A stretch of DNA of 64,000 bases, from NCBI GenBank assembly GCA_963772225.1, contig CAVYWD010000002.1, positions 1,550,001-1,614,000 on the forward strand, in the 5' to 3' direction. Each line of letters begins with the position of its first letter. The first letter of the stretch is position 1. This DNA comes from CAVYWD01 sp963772225. GTDB lineage: Bacteria > Myxococcota > Myxococcia > Myxococcales > UBA5297. The position numbers and the translations under genes were made by a program. A model generated the notes under the pieces. It had not been told where the DNA came from and searched no databases. It worked only from the letters and a program-made list of their open reading frames with translations. Below are positions 55,601 through 63,806 of the stretch, piece by piece.

Positions 55601-55766
55601 CGGCTACGCGCTCCCGACGGACCTGAAGCGCGCTTCCGAGGCCGGCTTCCAGCGCCACCTCGCCAAGCCTCCGAGCCTGGAGAAGCTCAAGCTTCTGCTG
55701 GCGAGCTTGCCGCCGCCGCCCCGAGAGGCGGAGGGAGGAGCGGGAATGAATAGGGAGGAGCATTGA
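52662..55766 (+). CDS. Membrane hybrid sensor histidine kinase (DUF4118, PAS repeats, REC)
   Basis: The 1034-aa product starts with a DUF4118-type membrane domain (about 20-125; VDYHFLPPENGG is characteristic). Four PAS-like domains follow (FVTDDRGRITFANREAERLF; ATDVMLAYLDADFNFVWVN; AQIVWVTNAAGEPTEDSPSW; TAIAFKDREGRFLDVNPAVE). The kinase core has H664 (MLSHELRNPLAP), N box NLLQNAAKF and G boxes DTGSGIDP / GGLGLGLSL. A C-terminal receiver with D950 (LLCDIGLPGMDGYEV) closes it. It senses an unknown cue and passes phosphate internally. ATG 52662 begins the first hydrophobic part. Confidence 0.92.
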   Translation: MSFPRLPRRLLVPHPPRVGAPWAYLFAVVITLLFFAVQREIAPFLSRVPFFLFALSVFLAAWVGGRGPGFVAVALAAILVDYHFLPPENGGSTSPRALLLLALFVLVFTVVNMLCGALRDAVEEAESGARVLRYQLDLNTGIAQNAAEAIFVTDDRGRITFANREAERLFGLSCEELKGQVLHDRFHHHGPDGRALPASECPLASVNTSGATIREHEETFFRKEGSAVSVSCSSSPLTIEGSRTGAVLIARDISEHKRAEEALRRERSLLESVMQATDVMLAYLDADFNFVWVNAAYAATCNLRPEEMLGKNHFALYPHAENEAIFRRVRDTAGPVFYKDKPFEFPDQPERGVTYWDWSLVPVKVPTGKVHGLVFSLRETTRYKEAELALRVSEERFRRLIEVSAQIVWVTNAAGEPTEDSPSWRAFTGRTLEQWLGWNWLEVVHPDDRARVAEVWRGALAARSEYVVEFRMLNAAQEYRTVVARAVPIANPDGSIREWVGMNTDITERKRAEASARASQQLLRSTMDHFPTAIAFKDREGRFLDVNPAVEKALGLPKDEILGRAMGAFVPREAARVLEGHDEDVMASRAARLYEELTPLPAETLYRIDTNFPLIDASGDVYGTGHISLDVTELKRTELALREANEKLREADRRKNEFIAMLSHELRNPLAPIRNSLYILERSAPGGEQAERAQAVIARQVEHMTRLIEDLLDVSRISRGKVNLHRERLDLNRLAQRTVEDHRSVFVKGQVQLVVLPAPMAVWVNGDRTRIAQALGNLLQNAAKFTPVGGETTVTIGADAARSQGVLTVRDTGSGIDPRIMPRLFEAFLQADTTLERSKGGLGLGLSLVKGLVEQHGGSVSASSDGPGKGSTFVVRIPLDTSVAEVSPERRLASAGGLTLRILIVEHNIDSADSLREALELSDHVVEVAHSGPEGLSKARRFRPDVLLCDIGLPGMDGYEVARAFKSDERVRGCFLVAISGYALPTDLKRASEAGFQRHLAKPPSLEKLKLLLASLPPPPREAEGGAGMNREEH

Positions 55767-55774
55767 ACCGGATC

Positions 55775-56237
55775 CTCGTCCGCCGCCGCTTTCCGGCCAG
55801 CCGCCGCGAGGATGAGCACCCGGCGAAAGGCGGGCGCGGTCGCCGCGCTCTTTCTGCTCGCGGTCTCGACGGCGCTGCCGCTCTACGTCGCCGTCGCCGC
55901 GTCGCTGACGCCGGAGGCCAAGCTCTTCGAGGCGCCGTCGCTCGCCCCTCGCGCGCCGACGCTCGAGCACTATCGGGCGCCCTTCGCCGAGCGGCGATTC
56001 CTGGTTCCCATCCGAAGTTCGCTGGCGGTGGCTGGCGCCGCGACCGCGGCCTGCCTCGCCCAGGGCACCTTGTGCGCCTAGGCGCTGGCGCGCCTGTCGT
56101 TCTTCGGCCGCGGGGCGGTGCTCACCTTCGTCTGTTGCTGGAACGAGTTTCTGTTCGTGCTCTCTTTCACGATCAGCCTCGAGCGGCAGACGGTGCCGGT
56201 GGCCATCGCGCCGTTGCGCGGGCGATATCAGGTGCCG
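55775..56237 (+). pseudogene. Decayed copy of the MalG-type permease gene, 5' part
   Basis: The sequence follows 50950-51675 closely (MSTRRKAGAVAALFLLAVSTALPLY in frame from 55812), with substitutions and a stop at 56079-56081 where the parent has TATGCG. A 282-bp in-frame deletion joins two GCGGTGCTC repeats (51270-51278 and 51552-51560 in the parent). Homology breaks at 56237 and resumes at 60040. Confidence 0.85.
56223..56237. repeat. Direct repeat at left end of 3.8-kb insert
   Basis: CGATATCAGGTGCCG here and CGATATCCGGTGCCG at 60040-60054 (one mismatch) bracket 3,802 bp inside the decayed permease. They look like a target duplication. Confidence 0.6.
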
Positions 56238-56404
56238 AGAATCCACCGCTCTGCCTGAGTGGGGCTCCGCGGCGACGGCTGGGCGCTCTCGAGGCGGGCG
56301 CGTTGGATTGGGCGCGAATCGCAGGGCGGGGACGCCATCGCACCTGCGGGCCGCGGCGATGATGGCCGCCGCGGCCCCGCGCATTCGATTCGAACGACCC
56401 TCAC

Positions 56405-57154
56405 TCAATTCGGAGCGTTCGGATCCACCTGCTCTGCGAGCGTGCGAAGCGCCGCGAGCACCTCGTCGGCGCGGCGCGTGACCCGCGCATGGAACTCAGT
56501 TCCGGGGATGTCGAAGAGCGGCGTCAGCATCGGCACTCCATTCTCCTCGTGGCTGAGCAGGCGCGCGCCGAGCGTCGGGACATCGACGAGCGACATGCTG
56601 CCCTCCGCGACCCCCCTCGCGGCGGAGACGCCGCGCCGACCCGCGTGCGCGGCCTTCGCCAGATTCGCGTGCCCGAATGAAGAGGCCTCCCAAACGTCGC
56701 CCGGCCGCTTCTTGACGACGACGGAGGTGCGGACCTCGCCGCCGACGGTCAGAGGGTAGAGCACCGCCTCTTCGTCGATCAGCAGCGCCCGCGGATCCTG
56801 GCCGGTCCGATAATCGCGCAGCGGGTAGAGCCCGAGCAGGTACATGGGCAGCGGGACGGCGAGCACAGCCGCCTGAACTTCGTCGACCGAGTGGAACCCG
56901 CGGCTCTCGGGCTGCCCCTGCGATACGAGCTTCGCGAGGGTGTCGATCGACGCCGACGCCGCGGCGGCGTGGGTCGGGGCGCCGCCTCCCCCGGGCGCCG
57001 ACGCGGTGAGCCGGTTGGGTCCAACCACAGCATTTGACGCGACCGGCTGGGCGGCACGCGCTGCATTGCTAGAGCTGCCGGGCGCGCTCCCTTCCGAGGA
57101 GCAGGCTGTCGCACCGGCCAGCAGAGCGGCAATCATCAGGGTCATATGTCGCAT
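56405..57154 (-). CDS. Lipoprotein of unknown function
   Basis: The 249-aa product has a lipobox (LLAGATACSS, C18), a low-complexity Ala/Ser/Gly linker (to about 68) and a soluble domain with YLLGLYPLRDYRTG, LYPLTVGGEVRTSVVVKK and PGTEFHARVTRRADEVLAAL. No family is recognised. It starts 18 bp after the C70-type protease gene on the same strand, so the two are probably co-expressed; a binding partner or inhibitor of the protease is one possibility (inference). Confidence 0.7.
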   Translation of the reverse strand: MRHMTLMIAALLAGATACSSEGSAPGSSSNAARAAQPVASNAVVGPNRLTASAPGGGGAPTHAAAASASIDTLAKLVSQGQPESRGFHSVDEVQAAVLAVPLPMYLLGLYPLRDYRTGQDPRALLIDEEAVLYPLTVGGEVRTSVVVKKRPGDVWEASSFGHANLAKAAHAGRRGVSAARGVAEGSMSLVDVPTLGARLLSHEENGVPMLTPLFDIPGTEFHARVTRRADEVLAALRTLAEQVDPNAPN

Positions 57155-57172
57155 GTTCGAGTCTCCTTGAGC

Positions 57173-58504
57173 CTATTTCCGGGTAATGCCGTAGCTGTCG
57201 CGCCAATGGTCGTACGTCGTCCCGCTGACCCAGTCGGTGTAGAGCTGGTCGTATTGGTCGCCGACGCCCTGCGGCGCCGGATTGTTGACGGTGACGTACT
57301 CCCGAAGGATGGGAAAGCTTTGGAACCACTGGATGAACGACTTCGTGCCGATGGCCGCCATGGCGTGACCTCCGCCGGACTTCCAGTGCCATGCGAAGGC
57401 GACCGGGCGGTTCGCGCTGGTTTCGTTCGCGAGCTGGAGGAAGCTGAGGGCGGAATTTCCGGTCGCGGAGCAGGCGGCGTTGATCGGGCAATTGAGTTGC
57501 CACAGATCGGTGAGGTTGAATCCGTAGTAGGAGAGCAGCCACCACCCTGTCTTATTGCACATCGAGGTATCGGAGGCGGAGGCCGGGTTGGTGCAGCAGT
57601 CGGTTCGCCCCGTGTTGTAGTTTGCTTCGGCGCACTGGTCGACGACGACACCGCTGTATTCGGCGATCATCTGTGTCGTGGCAGCCCAGCACCAGTTCGA
57701 TTGCAGCTGCCCGTCCAGCGGCACCGGGAGCCCGTCGGTCCTGGCGGACCAGAGGTGATTGGTGCTGTCGAGGACGAAGAGGAGGCCACCTCCGGCCGAG
57801 GCGATCTCGACGGGCTTGACCCCCGAAGGAAGGCCTATCGGATACGGTCTCCACGCGCCCGGCTGAGCGAGCACCAGCAGATCATTGTACCAAAGTGAAC
57901 CGTCCGTATTCAAAGCAAAGAATCGCCCGACGTTGTTGGTCGTCAAGGAGCCCGTGATTCGCGCGGCGACGCCGGCGACGTCCCGCTTGGTCCACCACTG
58001 TCCCGGAAAGCTCGTCGAGTCGTCGCCGACCGAGGTCCAGACGCTCTGGTCGAAGTTGAGGGCCGTGAGCACCCCGGGGCCGCCACCGATGACGCGCGCG
58101 CCGCCGGCGTCCGCGTATTTGATCCAACCGAGCCACGCGCCGCTCGCCGATACGACCTCCCGCCAGATCGACTTATCCGTGTTCATGACGATGAGCGTCG
58201 ACCCGTCGCACGCGATGGAGTCCGCGGAGCCGGGGGTCGTCACGTATTGCCACTCGGAGTCGATTCCCCCGGAATAGTTGACGTACAACGACTTGTCCGT
58301 GTTCAAAGCAAACAGCTTCGTCGCGCTGCAGGCGGCGATCCGCTGAGCCGCCCAGGGATAGCCCACGGTCTCCCAGTCGACAGAGAAGCCGTCGGACGAG
58401 GAGACGACTCCGGCCTTCGCGGTCGTTCCGACCAGCGATAGAGCCGCCGCCAAGACCGCGGCGGGCAGCCTTGTTCCTGAAATTGACTTCGAAAATGTCT
58501 TCAT
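57173..58504 (-). CDS. Secreted AvrRpt2-like (C70) cysteine protease with tectonin-like repeats
   Basis: The 443-aa product has a signal peptide ending GTTAKA. Residues about 45-250 contain about five repeats of the type FALNTDKSLYVN / MNTDKSIW / ALNFDQSVW / FALNTDGSLW / VLDSTNHLWS, as in tectonin-like beta-propellers. The protease domain follows, with C272 (LQSNWCWAATTQMIAEYSG), H380 (GGGHAMAAIG) and N397-N398 (VTVNNPAP). Cys-rich insertion CAEANYNTGRTDCC suggests disulfides. The propeller may bind surface sugars. It lies in a 3.8-kb segment that splits a permease copy. Confidence 0.85.
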   Translation of the reverse strand: MKTFSKSISGTRLPAAVLAAALSLVGTTAKAGVVSSSDGFSVDWETVGYPWAAQRIAACSATKLFALNTDKSLYVNYSGGIDSEWQYVTTPGSADSIACDGSTLIVMNTDKSIWREVVSASGAWLGWIKYADAGGARVIGGGPGVLTALNFDQSVWTSVGDDSTSFPGQWWTKRDVAGVAARITGSLTTNNVGRFFALNTDGSLWYNDLLVLAQPGAWRPYPIGLPSGVKPVEIASAGGGLLFVLDSTNHLWSARTDGLPVPLDGQLQSNWCWAATTQMIAEYSGVVVDQCAEANYNTGRTDCCTNPASASDTSMCNKTGWWLLSYYGFNLTDLWQLNCPINAACSATGNSALSFLQLANETSANRPVAFAWHWKSGGGHAMAAIGTKSFIQWFQSFPILREYVTVNNPAPQGVGDQYDQLYTDWVSGTTYDHWRDSYGITRK

Positions 58505-58795
58505 TCCAAAATCTCACGGTTGGTTGTGAAAAGGCGACACTTCAAGGTTTCTGAGAGCTCAGGCTGAGAACCTCCTTTCTTTCTTTGAGGAATCGCCTCG
58601 CGGGCCGCGGGTCTGGCGCCTCTCGCGGCGCGCACTGGACGCGGCGACCTCGCAACAGGCGTGCCACGGGTGAAATCCCGGGGCGTCCAGGGAATTCACA
58701 GTGGATTCGGGAAGCGATGGGGTAGCCGTTTACTGGCGCCCGGCGGGCGCCCAGCGGGCGCCCACGTTCAAGGCCAGTCTCGACATTCGTATTAT
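58505..58795. other. Divergent gap with short GC repeat
   Basis: The 291-bp gap is divergent between the C70 protease and the TPR-like gene. At 58735-58767 GGGCGCCC recurs three times (GGCGCCCGGCGGGCGCCCAG and on). No promoter could be fixed. Confidence 0.5.
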
Positions 58796-59848
58796 TTGTA
58801 TCCGGTCAAAGACCCGTCCCCCGCCCTGCTGCTGACCCCGCTGCTCTGCGCCGCCGCGGCGCCAGCGCCGCTCGACCAGATCGCGTCTCTGCTCGGCCAG
58901 AAGAAGTGCGACGACGCGTTCGCGCTGCTCTCCCAGGTCGCGGTGCCGCTGCCGGAGCCGGCGGCCGCCGACGCGGCCCAGGCGCTCATTCGCGGCGCGG
59001 CGGACTGCAGGGCCGCCGACCCCATCCTCGCGCTCGGGTTCGCCTCGCTCGCCGCGCACCTCGCGCCGAAGAGCGCGGACATCCAGACCGCCTACGCCGA
59101 GGCGCTTCTCGCCGTTGATCAGCGCGGCGAGGCGGCGGCGGTCCTCGACCGCGTGATCGCCCGGACCCCCGCGCCGAAGGCGCCTCGCGCTTGGCTCGCC
59201 CGCGGAGAGCTCGCCGCGCGCGAGGGCGACCACGCGCTCGCCGTGCAGCGCCTCGAGCCCCTGGCCGGCGATCCGGAGCTGAAGGAGAGGGTCGCCCCCT
59301 TGCTCGCCGCGAGCCGCCAAGAGGTGAAGGCCGAGGCCGGGCGCCGCAAGCAGCTCGCCGAGCTGCGCGCCGAGGAGGCGAAGCTCCAGGTGCCGCGGCC
59401 CTCGGCCACGCCGGCCGCGAGCGCCGAGCACCCCGAGACACCGAGCCAGCCCCCAGGGACGACCATCGCCTCGTTCTCCGAGACGCTCGCCCGGAATGGC
59501 CAGCAGGTGTTCACCGCGAGCGACCTCCGGGTCGGGGCCAACTACGCCCTGCGCGCGATGGGGCGCTGCTGGCACGAGGACAGGATCGTCTTGGTGCCGA
59601 CGGGCCAAGGGCTGCGCCCAGAGCGCCTGCCCAGGTACCCTGCGGCGATCTTCGGCATCGACTTTCGAGTGGAGATCAACGGCGCGCCCTCCCGGCAGCT
59701 CTACGTGGGACAGGGGAAAGCGGACGAAGAGACTCGTGTCTCGTTCGTCGCCGACGCGCCCGAGGTGAATTTCCGAGTCTGGGACGAAGGAAGCATGGAG
59801 CGCGACGTGATGTGCAGCCTCTCGGGCTTCCAGGTCACGGCGGAGTAG
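58796..59848 (+). CDS. TPR-like exported protein of unknown function
   Basis: The roughly 350-aa product begins with a hydrophobic export-like segment (PALLLTPLLCAAAAPAPL) followed by helical repeats (CDDAFALLSQVAVPLPEPAA, SADIQTAYAEALLAVDQRGE, APRAWLARGELAAREGDHAL) of TPR type. A coiled stretch and a C-terminal beta domain (VGANYALRAMGRCWHEDRIV, EVNFRVWDEGSMERDVMCSL) close it. The start is uncertain: TTG 58796 is the best in-frame choice and no ATG fits, so the gene may be slightly truncated. Function unknown. Confidence 0.6.
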   Translation: MYPVKDPSPALLLTPLLCAAAAPAPLDQIASLLGQKKCDDAFALLSQVAVPLPEPAAADAAQALIRGAADCRAADPILALGFASLAAHLAPKSADIQTAYAEALLAVDQRGEAAAVLDRVIARTPAPKAPRAWLARGELAAREGDHALAVQRLEPLAGDPELKERVAPLLAASRQEVKAEAGRRKQLAELRAEEAKLQVPRPSATPAASAEHPETPSQPPGTTIASFSETLARNGQQVFTASDLRVGANYALRAMGRCWHEDRIVLVPTGQGLRPERLPRYPAAIFGIDFRVEINGAPSRQLYVGQGKADEETRVSFVADAPEVNFRVWDEGSMERDVMCSLSGFQVTAE

Positions 59849-60039
59849 ACGCGCTCCCTCGGCTCCCTCGGCCCCGCCCGGCCGAGCCGCACGCCCCGCT
59901 CCTCCCCCGCCCTCGTCCCCTTGGACCACCCGTGCCTCACTGACGGCCGCCGCGCCCTCTCCGTGGAGGCGCGGGCCATCGACTCGCTCCAGCATCGATT
60001 GGGGGCGGGCTTCGTGCGCGCAGTGCGCTCTTGCGAGGC

Positions 60040-60054
60040 CGATATCCGGTGCCG
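60040..60054. repeat. Direct repeat at right end of 3.8-kb insert
   Basis: This is the partner of the repeat at 56223-56237. Confidence 0.6.
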
Positions 60055-60168
60055 TGGGGGCAGATCCTCGCGGCCTCCGCCGTGGCCGCGGCGCCGGTCG
60101 CGGTCCTGGTGCTCCTGTTCCAGCGGTGAATTGTCTCGGGGCTCACCGGCGGGGCCGTGAAGGAATAG
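60040..60168 (+). pseudogene. Decayed copy of the MalG-type permease gene, 3' part
   Basis: It matches the last 129 bases of the permease at 50967 (GCAGATCCTCGCGGCCTCCG to the GAAGGAATAG end) with four substitutions, one turning a Trp codon into a stop. It continues the 5' part that breaks off at 56237. Confidence 0.85.
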
Positions 60169-60370
60169 GGCTCGCGCTCCGGCACGGCGGCGCCGTCCAC
60201 TCTCGTCCCTCGCGGCAATGACCCACTTCAGCACGACCCCTCATCGATACGAAAAAGACTTCCAGTCTCAGAGACCAGGACCTCGGGTCCCATCGGGGCG
60301 AGCGCCGCCTGGGGATTCGAGACCTGAATGGGAAGCGTCGGCGCAAGGCCGGCACGTCGAAGGCCCAACC

Positions 60371-62890
60371 ATGTTGACGACCCTTCTGCTGCGCAGGAAT
60401 CTTCGCCTCCGTCCTGAGGCTGGCGTCGGAACGGCCGAGTATGTCAGCGCCATCGCCTTTCTCCTGATTTCCGCCTTCGCGTGGCTGTCCATCTTCAGCG
60501 AGAGGATGACCACCGTCTACGCGGGCTCTGGCAATGCGCTCGGCGGCGGAAACGGCGTGGCGAGCGCCAGCCAGCCCGCGGGAAATTCAGAGGGAGGCAA
60601 GCAGTGCCCGGGCGGCTCTTGCTCGTGCTTCGTCGCGGGGACGCTCGTCGATACGGCTGAGGGGTCCAAGCCCATCGAATCGGTGCGGCTGGGAGACCGC
60701 GTTGGACCGGAGTCCGCCGAGTGCGCTGATCTCCGAACGGACGGCTGGCTGGAGGTCGACCTCCGAGTTCCCGTCCATGCGAGGCCGACAGGCGAGGACC
60801 TTCAGGTTAGCTTGCTGCGCCCGACGGCATGGTTTGCCGAGAAGCCTGCGAGCGTCGGCGACAAGATCCTCGTGCACGTCGAGGAGCTGAAGATCCAGGG
60901 CGAGGCGCTGGTGACCGGCGTCCGATGGGCCTCGCCGCTGAAGCCCGGCGCTCGATGCCCCGTCACCGGCCTGGTGCGCCACGTCAGCTCGGACGTCATC
61001 GCGGTCGCTCTGAAGGGCGGCTCGACGCTGGAAGTGACGAAGCACCACCCGCTCTACTCCGCGGACCGCGATGCCTGGGTGGAGGCGGGTGAGCTCGCCG
61101 CCGGAGAGGACCTCGTCACTCGGGGCGAAGTCGCTCGGGTGGATGGGGTCTTCGATGTCCCGCGGGCGCCCACCGAGGTCTTCAATCTGGAGGTGACTGG
61201 CGAGCATCGATACTTCGTCGGCGAGATGCGCGTCCTCGCACACAACGTGTGCACCGGCCCGGCAGACCCTGGGTCGAGCTCATCGCCGTGGGCGGGCATC
61301 TCTACCCAAGGCGCATCGTCATCCGGAGGGTCGGTGGTCCACCGCATCGGAGGTGGCTCGTCGATCCCCGACCGCCGCACCGGCCCTTCGCTGCTCGACG
61401 CCCTCGACTCCCCACCACCGGCCGCCGATCAAGCGAGCACCAGCAACCCTGCCCCCTCACCCGCGTCCGAACCCGCGCTGTCGCCCGAACCCGCGCCGGC
61501 GCCCGCGTACACGTACGCTCTCACGCCCCGGACCGACCTGCCGCAGTCATTGGCGGACAAGCTGATGGAGCGCGAGAAATATTACGGGGCGCTCCTCGAC
61601 GCCCTGGATCGGACCATCTCCGAGCAACCCTTTGGAACAGAGCGAGAGGCGAACGAGGCCGCGCTCGAGCAAGTCAGGTTGAATTACGACGATTTCCTCA
61701 ACCTCCTCGAATATTCCCCTTCCGGAGATGATCGCGTCGGATTCATGGACGCCGAGAAGGACGCCATCGCGATGATGCGCACCACGGACCGGATGCGACA
61801 GGAGGTCGCCGAGCTGTGCCTGTCCAATCCGGAGGCGCTCTCGAAGATCGACGACTTCGACCTGCGCCAGACTGCCACCGAGAACATGGTTGCGAAAATG
61901 GCGCAGGATCAGCTCGATGCGCTCAACAAGCTCCCTCTCGAGGCTTTGCCCGGGCGCGACGAGTTCCTCAACAACTTGAAGGCTACTGCCGGGGACATGA
62001 AGAATGACATCAAGCTGGCCCAGACAGAGGCGGCCATCCAGGAGCAAGTGGCGGAAACCCTGGGCCAGGCGCTCGTCGGGGCGGGCCAGGCCGAGATCGA
62101 TGACTCGCTCGGCGTCGGACACAAGATCGGCAAAGTGATAGGTCCGTGGGCCAGCGAAGTGATTCAGATCGATACCCGCAGGCCCAACGAGCGGGTGAGC
62201 GATCAAATCAACCGAACGTACGAACCCTTCTTCCATGCCAAGCCAGACGGGAATAAGAACTTCGACCTTTCGCCCAATCCGAGCGCCAAGGGGCGGCTGT
62301 CGAACGGCGACTTCGTCGCCTCGCTCGACAACGGGCTCCGGCGAAAGCACGAAAAGAACGGATTCGTGGTGGGCACCGCCACCGATATGGCCGTCGAGGC
62401 CTCGCCCCACGTCGATCGGGTCGGCCCGCGCCCGGGCGAGCCCGACAGGACCCAGCACGTCATCCTCAGTCCGGAGGCCACCGCTCGAATCGACGAGCTC
62501 CGCAACAAGACCGGGGCCCCTGCGGACAAGGCGCCAGCCGACCGACTCGCCGACGTGGGCAAGCGCGCCGCCGAGGAGCGCCAGCTCAACGAGCTCAAGA
62601 TCTCTCTCCAGCAGACTTTCGGACCCCGCATCACTCAGCTGCGGAACAAGGCCGACTCGATCTTCAATATGCGGCCGGAGCTGTCGGGCCAGAAGGTCGC
62701 CGTTCTGGAAGTGACGATGGATGAGCTGATGCGGTGCAAGACCCGAGATGAGATGCTCGAAACCATCGCAGCCACTCGAGCGGAGCACAATCATCTCGTC
62801 GAAAGCCAGATGATTCCCGCGCGCGGTGGCCACACGGCTGCCACGCTGGACGACATGGAGCAGTCCGTCACTCGATTCTTCGGCGACTGA
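60371..62890 (+). CDS. Flp-prepilin-like leader, Hint domain and unassigned C-terminus
   Basis: The 839-aa product begins like a type IVb (Flp) prepilin: basic leader, then G18 followed by VGTAEY (G-x4-EY) and a hydrophobic helix (VSAIAFLLISAFAWL). Residues 86-293 are an intein-like Hint domain: Cys86 in CSCFVAGTLVDT, EVTKHHPLYS (His motif), and the C-terminal splice block VLAHNVC with H291-N292. A Pro/Ser linker (about 340-390) follows, and then about 450 mostly helical residues I cannot assign. The plan is that of polymorphic toxins with a pre-toxin Hint, but no immunity gene follows. GAAGG precedes ATG 60371. Confidence 0.75.
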   Translation: MLTTLLLRRNLRLRPEAGVGTAEYVSAIAFLLISAFAWLSIFSERMTTVYAGSGNALGGGNGVASASQPAGNSEGGKQCPGGSCSCFVAGTLVDTAEGSKPIESVRLGDRVGPESAECADLRTDGWLEVDLRVPVHARPTGEDLQVSLLRPTAWFAEKPASVGDKILVHVEELKIQGEALVTGVRWASPLKPGARCPVTGLVRHVSSDVIAVALKGGSTLEVTKHHPLYSADRDAWVEAGELAAGEDLVTRGEVARVDGVFDVPRAPTEVFNLEVTGEHRYFVGEMRVLAHNVCTGPADPGSSSSPWAGISTQGASSSGGSVVHRIGGGSSIPDRRTGPSLLDALDSPPPAADQASTSNPAPSPASEPALSPEPAPAPAYTYALTPRTDLPQSLADKLMEREKYYGALLDALDRTISEQPFGTEREANEAALEQVRLNYDDFLNLLEYSPSGDDRVGFMDAEKDAIAMMRTTDRMRQEVAELCLSNPEALSKIDDFDLRQTATENMVAKMAQDQLDALNKLPLEALPGRDEFLNNLKATAGDMKNDIKLAQTEAAIQEQVAETLGQALVGAGQAEIDDSLGVGHKIGKVIGPWASEVIQIDTRRPNERVSDQINRTYEPFFHAKPDGNKNFDLSPNPSAKGRLSNGDFVASLDNGLRRKHEKNGFVVGTATDMAVEASPHVDRVGPRPGEPDRTQHVILSPEATARIDELRNKTGAPADKAPADRLADVGKRAAEERQLNELKISLQQTFGPRITQLRNKADSIFNMRPELSGQKVAVLEVTMDELMRCKTRDEMLETIAATRAEHNHLVESQMIPARGGHTAATLDDMEQSVTRFFGD

Positions 62891-62915
62891 TCCGACGGCG
62901 CGCGAGCGTGAGGCG

Positions 62916-63806
62916 CTACTTTTTGGCCGCGCGCTTGGCGAAGGGCTTGGCGGTTTTCGCCGGCTTCGCTTGGGCGCTGGCGGGCGTGGGCGAAGGCAGC
63001 GCCGTCAGCGGCCTTTCCGGTAACGATGGCGTCAAAAGGATCTCGATGCGACGGTTTCGGGCGCGCCCGGCGGCGCCGGCATTCTCGGCGACTGGCTGGA
63101 ACTGGCCGTAGCCCGCCGCGACCAGGCGCTTGCCGGGAACCTTGGCCTTCTCCTGGAGGAAGCGCGCCACGCTGGCCGCGCGCGCCGCCGACAGCTCCCA
63201 GCTCGTGGCGAGCTCCCCGCGCCGTGGCTGGGCCATCGGCGAGTCGTCGGTGTGGCCCGAGACCTGAATCTGCCGGTCGCCCAGCTCGGTCAGGGTTGCG
63301 CCAACGCGCGACAGCACGTCCTTTCCGCCAGCGGTAAGGTCAGCATCGGCGGAGCCAAACAAGATCTTGTCGACCAATTCGACCTTGATCCGCCCGCCGG
63401 CCTGGGTCAGGTGGACCTCGCCCTTCTTGATCTCGGACTTGAGCTTCTCCTCGAGCGCCGCGTAGGTGCCCCCGAGCTTCTGGGGCGCTAGGTCCTTCTC
63501 GCGCCCCTCGCTGGTCAGCTCCTCGGCGCGGACGCGCGCCGAAGCCGCCTCGGTCTCTGCCACCGAGAGCCGGCTCCTGAGCTCCGCGACGCCGGCCTCG
63601 GCCTTCGCGAGCCGCTCGGCGAGCCCCGCGGCGATCTGCAGCGCGCCCTTCTTGGCCATGCGCTCCTCCGCGAGCTTGTACCAGAAGCTGCCGAGCGTCG
63701 CCGCGGCCCCGGCAAGCACCGCGAGCTGGACCGCGAGCCGCTTCGCCCCGGAGCGCGACTTCCGAGGTCCCTCGCTCACAGTAGATTCTTCGTCCGTGTC
63801 TGGCAT
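62916..63806 (-). CDS. OmpA/MotB-family peptidoglycan-binding membrane protein
   Basis: The 296-aa product has a short cytoplasmic N-terminus, one transmembrane helix (about 24-42), a long coiled coil (about 55-120, AERLAKAEAGVAELRSRL) and an OmpA-like domain (KILFGSADADLTAGG, IQVSGHTDDSP, SAARAASVARFLQ, ARNRRIEILL). A Pro/Ala/Lys tail closes it. TM plus coiled coil plus OmpA is the layout of MotB-like anchors. No motA partner is seen here. ATG 63806 sits close to the helix; the upstream frame is not protein-like. Confidence 0.88.
   Translation of the reverse strand: MPDTDEESTVSEGPRKSRSGAKRLAVQLAVLAGAAATLGSFWYKLAEERMAKKGALQIAAGLAERLAKAEAGVAELRSRLSVAETEAASARVRAEELTSEGREKDLAPQKLGGTYAALEEKLKSEIKKGEVHLTQAGGRIKVELVDKILFGSADADLTAGGKDVLSRVGATLTELGDRQIQVSGHTDDSPMAQPRRGELATSWELSAARAASVARFLQEKAKVPGKRLVAAGYGQFQPVAENAGAAGRARNRRIEILLTPSLPERPLTALPSPTPASAQAKPAKTAKPFAKRAAKK

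Noticed and set aside
58735..58767. Repeated GGGCGCCC units as a possible operator or CRISPR-like array
   Set aside because: Only three short GC units without spacers; more likely slippage in GC-rich DNA.
59921..60160. Short open frame upstream of the Hint gene
   Set aside because: Its second half is the permease 3' remnant in another frame; the first half has no family-like sequence.
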